Origin: Anaerolineales bacterium
GTDB lineage: Bacteria > Chloroflexota > Anaerolineae > Anaerolineales > DRMV01
Direction of reading: 5' to 3'
DNA: 7,769 nucleotides
NCBI GenBank assembly: GCA_026991215.1
Contig: JALXBY010000068.1
Coordinates: 1 to 7,769, forward strand
Shown here: positions 1 through 7,346 of the stretch, piece by piece
Layout of the letters: every line of letters begins with the position of its first letter
Numbering within the stretch: the first letter of the stretch is position 1
The notes under the pieces: generated by a model
Databases searched by the model: none
Told to the model about the DNA's origin: nothing
What the model saw: the letters and a program-made list of their open reading frames with translations, nothing else
Made by a program: the position numbers and the translations under genes

Positions 1-371
1 TCGTAGACCCGTTGCACCAGCACCGTGGCCAGGCCCGCGGAAAAGGGCACCCGCCACTTGCGGTAAAGGAGATACGTGCGCAACACCTCCCCGGCCCGGG
101 CCGGGAAGATGTTGTTCCCCATGTACCCGATGGTGATGACGGCGAACAGGTCTTTGGTGGAAATGTGGGCCACGGGCCGCAGCAGGTAGTGCCACTGCCA
201 GGCCCGCACCCAAAGCCCCAGCATGTAGACGGCCACCCCCGGGAGCAGCCACCAGTACCGGGCGCCCTGCATTTCCTCCCACAGCAGGGGAAGGTGCAAC
301 CCCCGCAGGGCCAGGTAGAGGAAAACCGCGCTGACCAGCAGGCCCAACAGCCATCCGAAGCGTCGCTTCAT
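1..371 (-). CDS. Flippase-like / lysylphosphatidylglycerol synthase TM-domain protein, N-terminal part
   Basis: This is the first 123 codons of a membrane protein that runs off the left edge of the window. I read it directly from the reverse complement, starting at the ATG at 369-371; a GGGAG lies 9 bases upstream. Residues ~6-23 form a first hydrophobic helix after a basic MKRR start, and ~42-58 form a second. A hallmark of the family follows at about residues 80-98: an NNIFPARAGEVLR segment (Asn, Pro-Ala-Arg, Gly-Glu, Arg), typical of the LPG_synthase_TM / UPF0104 family. Members of this family move or modify lipids or polyprenyl-linked substrates, and most are uncharacterised. The gene starts 33 bases after the gyrA stop, so it is probably co-transcribed with gyrA. 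Without the rest of the protein, no substrate can be given. Confidence 0.8.
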   Translation of the reverse strand, partial: MKRRFGWLLGLLVSAVFLYLALRGLHLPLLWEEMQGARYWWLLPGVAVYMLGLWVRAWQWHYLLRPVAHISTKDLFAVITIGYMGNNIFPARAGEVLRTYLLYRKWRVPFSAGLATVLVQRVY

Positions 372-404
372 CCTCGTATGCTCCCGTTGCCGCGGGCTGC
401 GCGA

Positions 405-2846
<2,442 letters not shown>

Positions 2847-2870
2847 ACAGGCCTCCAGGGGGAAAGGGGT

Positions 2871-2897
2871 AACGCGGGGCCCCGCGGCCGCCGCGTT
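2871..2897. other. GC-rich hairpin between fucose synthase and gyrA
   Basis: A 7-bp perfect stem (2871-2877 with 2891-2897, AACGCGG/CCGCGTT) encloses a second 4-bp stem (GGCC 2878-2881 with 2886-2889) and a CCGC loop. On the transcribed minus strand it is not followed by a T-run, so it is not a clear Rho-independent terminator. It ends 25 bases before the gyrA start codon, just upstream of the ribosome-binding site. It could be a terminator remnant, a leader structure of gyrA, or chance in GC-rich DNA. Confidence 0.35.
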
Positions 2898-2941
2898 CTA
2901 CAACCGATGTTTTGGGTCGGCCGTGTAGACCGGGTTGGGGG

Positions 2942-3910
2942 TCAGTGGGGCCGCTCCCCCGCGAGGATGGCCTCCTTGTTGGCCTCGTACCAGGCGATGG
3001 TGCGGCGCAGGCCTTCCTCCAGAGGCGTGGTGGCCTCCCAGCCGAAGTACTTCTTGGCCCTGGTGGTATCCAAAGCCCGGCGGGGCTGGCCGTTGGGCTT
3101 GGTGGTATCCCATACGATGCGGCCCTTGTACCCCACCATTTCGGCAATCATGTTGGCCAGGTCCCGGATGCGGACCTCGCGGCCGGTGCCCATGTTCACG
3201 GGTTCGGGGCCGTCGTACTTTTCGGTCGCGTCCAGGATGCCCCGGGCCGCGTCTTCCACGTACAGGAACTCCCGGCTGGGGGAACCGTCGCCCCAGAGGA
3301 CCACTTCGTCCTTGCCGGTATCCCGGGCGGTGATGAACTTGCGAATCAGCGCGGGGATGACGTGGGAGGTTTCCAGGTCGAAGTTGTCCCGGGGACCGTA
3401 CAGGTTGGCCGGGAGCAGGTAGATGGCGTTGAAGCCGTACTGCTGCCGGTAGGCCTGGGCCTGCACCAGGAGCATCTTCTTCGCGAGGCCGTAAGGCGCG
3501 TTGGTCTCTTCAGGGTAGCCGTTCCAGAGGTCCTCTTCCTTGAAGGGCACAGGGGTGTACTTGGGGTACGCACACACCGTCCCGATGGCCACGAACTTTT
3601 TCACCCCGTAGCGCCAGGCCTCGTGCATGAGTTGTACGCCCATCATCAGGTTGTCGTAGAAGAATTCCGCGGGGTGCTTGCGGTTCGCACCGATGCCGCC
3701 CACGTTGGCGGCCAGGTGGATGATGATGTCGGGCTTGCTATCCTCCAGCAGGCGGACGACCGCTTCATGGTGTACCAGGTTGTAGTCCTTCTTCCGGGGC
3801 ACGAAGATGTGCTTGGCCCCGCGGCGGCGCAGTTCTTCCACCACGAAGGACCCCAGGAAACCGCCTCCTCCGGTGACGCACACGCGTTTATCCTTCCAGA
3901 AATCGGACAT
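2942..3910 (-). CDS. fcl: GDP-L-fucose synthase
   Basis: This NADPH-dependent epimerase-reductase turns GDP-4-keto-6-deoxy-D-mannose into GDP-L-fucose, a sugar donor for surface polysaccharides. It belongs to the extended SDR family and has 322 residues, the normal length. The Rossmann nucleotide loop GGGGFLG is at 14-20. VGGIGANR at 70-77 is characteristic of this enzyme. The catalytic region GTVCAYPK (110-117) keeps C113 but has T111 where E. coli Fcl has Ser107. Y140 and K144 form the YxxxK pair. H183 in SHVIPAL corresponds to E. coli His179. GGGAGG lies 8 bases before the ATG. The upstream gap holds a promoter-like element, so it may be its own transcription unit. The partner GDP-mannose 4,6-dehydratase is not in the window. 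A different SDR sugar-nucleotide enzyme is possible but unlikely given these motifs. Confidence 0.93.
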   Translation of the reverse strand: MSDFWKDKRVCVTGGGGFLGSFVVEELRRRGAKHIFVPRKKDYNLVHHEAVVRLLEDSKPDIIIHLAANVGGIGANRKHPAEFFYDNLMMGVQLMHEAWRYGVKKFVAIGTVCAYPKYTPVPFKEEDLWNGYPEETNAPYGLAKKMLLVQAQAYRQQYGFNAIYLLPANLYGPRDNFDLETSHVIPALIRKFITARDTGKDEVVLWGDGSPSREFLYVEDAARGILDATEKYDGPEPVNMGTGREVRIRDLANMIAEMVGYKGRIVWDTTKPNGQPRRALDTTRAKKYFGWEATTPLEEGLRRTIAWYEANKEAILAGERPH

Positions 3911-3954
3911 TGGTGCAGCCTCCCTGCGGTAACGAGGGTTGATGCGCGGCTCCC

Positions 3955-3963
3955 ATTGTACCA
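3955..3963 (-). promoter_or_regulatory. Candidate extended -10 promoter element for fcl
   Basis: On the minus strand the sequence reads TGGTACAAT, a good extended -10 (TGnTAnAAT), 44 bases before the fcl start codon. No recognisable -35 lies 16-18 bases upstream, which extended -10 promoters can tolerate. A second TACAAT occurs on the same strand at 4014-4019. The surrounding 3950-4020 stretch is the most AT-rich part of an otherwise GC-rich window. This is motif recognition only. Confidence 0.4.
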
Positions 3964-4030
3964 GTTTGCGCGTGCCTGCCCCTGGCCTGTTCCTGATGGT
4001 CGCATCAAACTCTATTGTATTTTCTCACGG

Positions 4031-4080
4031 GGGCACAGAGAACACAGAGACTCTGGGTTCCCCGTGTCTCTGTGTGCGCA
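4031..4080. repeat. Palindromic CACAGAG-type element (probable dispersed repeat)
   Basis: A perfect 10-bp inverted repeat (4042-4051 ACACAGAGAC with 4066-4075 GTCTCTGTGT) has a 14-base spacer. A further direct copy of CACAGAG lies immediately outside the left arm at 4034-4040. It sits 17 bases downstream of the PHP gene stop and upstream of the fcl promoter-like boxes. On the minus strand the stem is followed by a mixed T/C tract (TTCTCTGTG), so it might also end transcription of the PHP gene. Similar CACAGAG/CTCTGTG palindromes recur between genes in many environmental bacterial genomes; that comparison is from memory and was not searched. Confidence 0.5.
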
Positions 4081-4096
4081 TATATCATCCCAAGGT

Positions 4097-4759
4097 TCAC
4101 GCCCGCCACAGGCTGAGTTTGTGCATCAGGGTGGCCAGGCGGGAACCCAGGTGCACCCACAGGGGGGAAGGTTTGTAAAGGAAGACCGCGTGGCGCAGTG
4201 CCTGGGCCAGGCTTTCGGGGTCGGAAAAAGGGGGGAGCAGCACCCGGCAGCGCCCGATTTCGGCCGGCAGATGGGCATCCGACCCCACCAGGCGCAGTTT
4301 GCCGAAGGTCCGGGCCAGGGCCGCGGCCTTTTGGTTGGCGCGGCGGCTGCGGGTCCGGCCGTTCCAGACCTCGACCGCGTCCACCAGGGGCAGCACGCGG
4401 CGCAGGGTGTCTTCCTGCCAGCGGCCCCGCCAGGGGTCGGTGGGATGGGGCAGGGCAACGAAGGCCCCCTGGCCGCGGAGGGCTTCCAGGGCCTCCAGCG
4501 GGGGCAGCCCGGCCGGTACGGGTTCCCGGACGAAGTAGGCCAGGAACTCGCCTTCCTGGGTCTTCAACTCCAGGCCGGGCAGCACCAGGTCCGAGGCGGC
4601 CATGGCCCGCCGGGCGCCTGCTAAGGTGTTGTGGTCGGTGACGAACACCCGGTGCAGGCCCCGCTGCCGGGCCAGACGGCCCACGTCTTCGGGCCGGGTC
4701 CAGCCATCCGGCGAGGCCCGGGTGTGCAGGTGAAACTCGACGTGCCAGAGGACAGGCAT
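4097..4759 (-). CDS. PHP-domain metal-dependent phosphoesterase
   Basis: This 220-residue protein is a single PHP domain, the fold of YciV/TrpH-type phosphoesterases and of the histidinol phosphatase and polymerase PHP domains. Expected metal-binding motifs appear in order: FHLHTRASPDG (H10, H12), VTDHN (D42, H43), the bridging glutamate in GLELKT (E64), ALPHP (H105), and GSDAH (D161, H163). EVWNGR at 130-135 is also typical. At the position after E64 where many family members have a metal-binding His (G-H-x-L), this protein has E71 (EGEFLAYF), a variant I believe occurs in some PHP subfamilies. The substrate cannot be deduced; a small nucleotide or phospho-sugar is plausible. There is no Shine-Dalgarno sequence: the heptamer array begins two bases upstream of the ATG, and no alternative upstream start is evident. 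The stop codon is followed by the palindromic element. Confidence 0.85.
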   Translation of the reverse strand: MPVLWHVEFHLHTRASPDGWTRPEDVGRLARQRGLHRVFVTDHNTLAGARRAMAASDLVLPGLELKTQEGEFLAYFVREPVPAGLPPLEALEALRGQGAFVALPHPTDPWRGRWQEDTLRRVLPLVDAVEVWNGRTRSRRANQKAAALARTFGKLRLVGSDAHLPAEIGRCRVLLPPFSDPESLAQALRHAVFLYKPSPLWVHLGSRLATLMHKLSLWRA

Positions 4760-4761
4760 GG

Positions 4762-4901
4762 GAGTGGTCAGTGATGAGTGGTCAGTGGACGGCAGTCAGC
4801 AGTCCGCAGTCCGCAGTCAGCAGTGCGCAGTGCGTCGTTCACTGACCGCCGACTGCAGACCGCGGACCGCGGACTGCGCACCGCGCACCGCCCACCACCC
4901 T
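4762..4901. repeat. Heptanucleotide repeat array, 20 units, with orientation switch
   Basis: From 4762 to 4901 the sequence can be cut into 20 consecutive 7-base units without a register break. Left-half units include GAGTGGT, CAGTGAT, CAGCAGT, CCGCAGT (twice), CAGCAGT and GCGCAGT. After about 4839 the units read as the opposite strand of the same words: CTGCAGA, CCGCGGA (twice), CTGCGCA, CCGCGCA. The array starts two bases above the PHP start codon and reaches the stop codon of the copper-chaperone gene (4900-4902), so it fills the whole intergenic gap. It resembles the short tandemly repeated repetitive (STRR) heptamers known from filamentous cyanobacteria. It is not coding: a 7-base period runs through all three frames. 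Confidence 0.85.
4792..4877 (-). other. Long imperfect hairpin formed by the inverted heptamer halves
   Basis: Pairing 4792-4824 with 4845-4877 without gaps gives 33 opposed positions and a 20-base loop. I count 27 Watson-Crick pairs. Five of the six mismatches (opposite 4801, 4808, 4812, 4819 and 4822) are A-C on the plus strand, which become G-U wobbles in minus-strand RNA, the transcribed direction. The only true mismatch is 4798/4871. In the transcript the hairpin begins 23 bases after the copper-chaperone stop and ends 33 bases before the PHP start. There is no T-run behind it, so termination is not its obvious role. mRNA stabilisation or shielding of the intercistronic junction is possible. 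Confidence 0.6.
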
Positions 4902-5340
4902 ACGGCCCCATCCGCTTGACCGGGACCTGGACGGTGATTTCCCCGCTCTTCTCGAAGCGCAGGGTCACGGTGATGGTCTGGCCTTCCTGGAGGGGTTGTT
5001 TGAGTTTGAGCAGCATCAGGTGGTAACCGCCGGGTTTCAGTTCCACCGCGCCTTGGGCCGGGATTTCCAGACGCTGTCCCGGCACGGGTTGCATCTTCAT
5101 GACCCCGTTTTCCATGATGCTTTCGTGGATTTCTACTGCTTCAGCGATATCGGTGGAAGCGCCGATGCGCACGTCCGTGGCGCTCCTCTTGGTGCGGAAG
5201 ACCATGTAGACCACGCCGGGTTCGGCCATTAGCGGAGACGACCGGGCCCACGAGTTTTCGATGACGATTTGGGGCGCTTTGGGGCCGCACGCGGCCAGCC
5301 AGGGCAGCAACGCGAGCAAAAGGAGCCATCGGACGCGCAT
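4900..5340 (-). CDS. PCu(A)C-family copper chaperone lipoprotein
   Basis: This is an extracytoplasmic copper chaperone of the PCu(A)C (DUF461) family, which hands Cu(I) to the CuA centre of cytochrome c oxidase. It has 146 residues. Residues 1-17 form a signal peptide (MRVR, then a Leu-rich core) ending in a lipobox LAAC with C18 as the lipidated residue, so the mature protein is membrane-anchored outside the cell. The metal motif is present: H72, then M83 ten residues later in GVMKM, then H107 and M109 in the signature LKPGGYHLML. The spacing M83 to H107 is 23 residues, slightly longer than the textbook motif. GGGAGG lies 7 bases before the ATG. A hairpin separates it from the membrane protein upstream, so it may be a separate unit. 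No oxidase or Sco gene is in the window. The heptamer array reaches into its stop codon. Confidence 0.9.
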   Translation of the reverse strand: MRVRWLLLLALLPWLAACGPKAPQIVIENSWARSSPLMAEPGVVYMVFRTKRSATDVRIGASTDIAEAVEIHESIMENGVMKMQPVPGQRLEIPAQGAVELKPGGYHLMLLKLKQPLQEGQTITVTLRFEKSGEITVQVPVKRMGP

Positions 5341-5393
5341 CAGACCACCTCCCGGCGATGAATGCCCCCGCGGGCCGTGGGACAGGCACGAAA

Positions 5394-5429
5394 GGTGGGC
5401 GGCACGGCCCCAAGGCCGAACCGCCCACC
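5394..5429 (-). terminator. Strong two-part hairpin, possible terminator
   Basis: A perfect 9-bp stem (5394-5402 GGTGGGCGG with 5421-5429 CCGCCCACC), a 2+2 internal loop and a perfect 5-bp stem (5405-5409 CGGCC with 5414-5418 GGCCG) closed by a 4-base loop. On the minus strand it lies 27 bases after the stop of the membrane-protein gene and 53 bases before the copper-chaperone start. Only TTT follows the stem, so intrinsic termination would be weak. It is the most stable simple hairpin I see in the window and the best candidate boundary between the glycosyltransferase group and the chaperone gene. Confidence 0.55.
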
Positions 5430-5456
5430 ACCCGCAGGGCAGGCGCTGCCCCTATT

Positions 5457-5786
5457 CTACTCTGTTTTATCCAGCCATAAGGCCACAATCAGCGCGGCCT
5501 CATCCACCTTGGTAATCATGCCCACGAAACTCTGCAGCCCCTCGGCGCCCCAGATGACGAAATACCCGACCAGGGTTACCAGGGTGTAGAGGATGAACAC
5601 CCACCGCACCAGGTTCCGCTGCCCGGCCAGGAACGCGGGAGGCTTGAGATAGGCGTAAAGCAGCACCAGATAGCCCAGACCGTTGAGGAAAAGGATGGTG
5701 GTCAACGGGTTCTCGAAACCCCAGCCGATGGCCAGGTGAATCACCGCGGTAATCAGGCCGAAGATGAGAATCAGCGTACGGGTCAT
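5457..5786 (-). CDS. Small four-helix membrane protein, unknown function
   Basis: This 109-residue hydrophobic protein has four likely transmembrane helices, at about residues 4-22, 28-48, 61-82 and 89-105. A charged/proline loop (LKPPAFLAGQRNLVR) separates helices 2 and 3. No catalytic motif is visible and I do not recognise a named family, although small proteins of this look are familiar from Chloroflexota. The start is supported by GGAGG 6 bases before the ATG. It begins 24 bases after the glycosyltransferase stop, which suggests co-transcription. A link to that gene's product is guesswork. Confidence 0.8.
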   Translation of the reverse strand: MTRTLILIFGLITAVIHLAIGWGFENPLTTILFLNGLGYLVLLYAYLKPPAFLAGQRNLVRWVFILYTLVTLVGYFVIWGAEGLQSFVGMITKVDEAALIVALWLDKTE

Positions 5787-5810
5787 GCTGCACCTCCATG
5801 ATGGGGTTGG

Positions 5811-6881
5811 TTACCCACGCACGAGCGCGGTCAGGAAGTCATCGAACACCTGTACGGCATCGGCCCAGCGGGGATGCCGCTGGAAGGTGGCCAGCGCGTC
5901 CAGGCTCATGCGGGCAAGCCGCGTGCGGTCCAGGAGTTGCTCCAGGGCCTGGGCCACGGCCTGGGGCGCTTCCGGCGGGACGAGGAACCCGTTTTCCCCA
6001 GGCCGGATGAGTTCACGCGCACCGCTGCGCCGCGCCCCAATGACCGGTAACCCGTGGGCCAGCGCTTCCAGATACACCAGGGCGTACCCCTCCATACGCG
6101 AAGGCACGGCCAACACATGATGCTCGCGCAGCAGGGACCGCACCTGCCCTTGCCCGACATGCCCAAGCCATATCACTTGCGTATTTGTAAACCCCAGGCG
6201 GCGGGCCAGGTCGCGCATTTGCCGGGGGTACGGGCTGCGGCCCAGCGCACCGCCGGCCACGGTGAGCCGCCACGCCCCACGGGGCAGGTGCCGCAGGGCC
6301 TGGAGCAGCACGTGCAGCCCTTTGCGGGGAATCAACTGGCCCAGGAAGAGCACCCGCAGGGGGCCGGGCTCTCGGCTGCGGGCCAGCACGTCTTCGGGGG
6401 AAAGGGGCGGACCCAGGTGGTCCCCCCCAGGGTAGGCCACGGCCCAGGGTTTGTGGACCCCCAGGTAATGCCGGGCCAGCCGGCGGTTGTAGTGGCTGAC
6501 GTAAATCGCGGCGTCCACGCCGCGGAGGTAGGCCTGTTCCACGCGCCGGTAGAGGCCGCGCCAAAGCCGCGAGGGTTCCGCGGGGCTGCGCAAGAGGTGC
6601 ACCAGGGCCACCCGCGGGAAGGGGACCCGGGGCCGCCGCAGGGCCAGGGAGGGATGGGCCAGTTCGTCTTCCACCAGCACGTCGAGCCGGGCCCGGGCCA
6701 GATAGCGGGCGGGCAGCCCCAACAGCCCTTCCACAAGGCCGGCCAGATAGCCCCGCCACGGCCAGTGGAGCACCGTCACCCTGTGGCCACGGCGCTGCAG
6801 GCCCTGGACCACCATCCGGTCATAGAGGAAGCCGCCCGTCGGCAGGTTCAGGTCGCCGTAGAGGAAGAGGCCGATGTGCAT
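5811..6881 (-). CDS. Glycosyltransferase, GT-B fold, family 4 type
   Basis: This 356-residue enzyme probably transfers a sugar from a nucleotide-sugar donor to an unknown acceptor in the cytoplasm. The N-terminal Rossmann domain has the glycine loop PTGGFLYDR (14-22), typical of GT4 enzymes. The C-terminal donor domain starts near 176 with RVLFLGQLIPRKGLHVLLQAL, giving R186 and K187, which normally hold the donor phosphates. The E-x7-E pair is E264 and E272 (EGYALVYLEA), and PGENGFLVPP follows. It has no transmembrane helix. There is no Shine-Dalgarno sequence: the ATG at 6879-6881 is preceded by heptamer repeats. Upstream are the pterin-synthase-like and zinc-dehydrogenase-like genes. That arrangement, and the acceptor loop, suggest a small-molecule rather than a polysaccharide acceptor. 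This is an inference. Confidence 0.9.
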   Translation of the reverse strand: MHIGLFLYGDLNLPTGGFLYDRMVVQGLQRRGHRVTVLHWPWRGYLAGLVEGLLGLPARYLARARLDVLVEDELAHPSLALRRPRVPFPRVALVHLLRSPAEPSRLWRGLYRRVEQAYLRGVDAAIYVSHYNRRLARHYLGVHKPWAVAYPGGDHLGPPLSPEDVLARSREPGPLRVLFLGQLIPRKGLHVLLQALRHLPRGAWRLTVAGGALGRSPYPRQMRDLARRLGFTNTQVIWLGHVGQGQVRSLLREHHVLAVPSRMEGYALVYLEALAHGLPVIGARRSGARELIRPGENGFLVPPEAPQAVAQALEQLLDRTRLARMSLDALATFQRHPRWADAVQVFDDFLTALVRG

Positions 6882-6885
6882 GGGG

Positions 6886-6948
6886 GTGGTCGGTGGTCGA
6901 TGGGCGTTCGTCGTTCGTCGATGGTCGATGGGCGTGAGTGGTTAGTGG
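6886..6948. repeat. Heptanucleotide repeat array, nine units
   Basis: Nine 7-base units in unbroken register: GTGGTCG twice, ATGGGCG, TTCGTCG twice, ATGGTCG, ATGGGCG, TGAGTGG, TTAGTGG. All run in one direction, with no inverted half. The array begins four bases from the glycosyltransferase ATG, and its last unit contains the stop codon (6942-6944) of the pterin-synthase-like gene, so it fills the intergenic gap. The stretch at 6935-6948 matches 13 of 14 bases with 4775-4788 in the other array, so both belong to one repeat family. Confidence 0.8.
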
Positions 6949-7325
6949 GGGCGTTCGAGGCGGTAGGCGGCCCAGGCGTTTTCGTTTTCCCACAGCCGCA
7001 CGGTCAATGCGGTGACGTTCGGGGCCTGGATGCGTCGGTTCAGGGCCTCGGCCAGGATGCGGGCAAAGTGCTCCACCGAGGGGTTCAGGCCCTGGAATTC
7101 CTCCAGGTCGTTGAGGGTGCGGTCCCGGTAGCGGGCCAGCACCGCTTCGACGGCCTGTTCGACTTCGACCAGGTCCACCAGGTAGCCGTGGCGGTCCAGG
7201 GTCGCCCCTTCCAGCACCAGTTCCAGGGTGTAGGCGTGGGAATGGCGTTCGTTTTCCGGCCCCCAGTCGCCGCCAATCAGGTAATGCTGGGCAATGAAAC
7301 GCCGACGCAGGCCCAGAGTGTACAT
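6942..7325 (-). CDS. 6-pyruvoyl-tetrahydropterin synthase / QueD-fold protein with atypical active site
   Basis: This 127-residue protein has the T-fold of the PTPS/QueD family, which processes 7,8-dihydroneopterin triphosphate. Zinc ligands are kept: H14 (FIAQH) and H28, H30 (RHSH, usually HGH). GYLVDLVEVE (47-56) matches the GxxxDF element, LNPSVEHFA (80-88) the NPT-E helix, and E113 the pterin-anchoring Glu near the C-terminus. The catalytic Cys, four residues before the first His of HGH in E. coli QueD, is here E24; the Asp-His dyad of LDH falls at R67-D68. A Glu at the Cys position recalls PTPS-III, which replaces FolB in folate synthesis, but the lost dyad is unlike it. I therefore give no queD symbol. 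GGAGG lies 6 bases before the ATG. It follows the dehydrogenase by 21 bases, so the two are surely co-transcribed. Confidence 0.85.
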   Translation of the reverse strand: MYTLGLRRRFIAQHYLIGGDWGPENERHSHAYTLELVLEGATLDRHGYLVDLVEVEQAVEAVLARYRDRTLNDLEEFQGLNPSVEHFARILAEALNRRIQAPNVTALTVRLWENENAWAAYRLERPH

Positions 7326-7346
7326 GCTGCACCTCCGTGGGGAAGG

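Noticed and set aside
2871..2897. Intrinsic terminator for fcl
   Set aside because: The stem is good but no T-run follows it on the minus strand, and it sits close to the gyrA ribosome-binding site, so I list it only as a hairpin.
2912..4624. A 570-codon plus-strand open frame across fcl, the intergenic gap and the PHP gene
   Set aside because: It is antisense to two supported genes and runs through the palindromic repeat; no motif supports it.
4762..4901. CRISPR-like or transposon-end interpretation of the repeats
   Set aside because: Units are 7 bases with no spacers, there are no cas genes, and there is no transposase or target duplication.
4778..5026. An 82-codon plus-strand frame starting in the heptamer array
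   Set aside because: Its first half is repeat sequence read through (SAVRSPQSAVRS-like) and the rest is antisense to the copper-chaperone gene.
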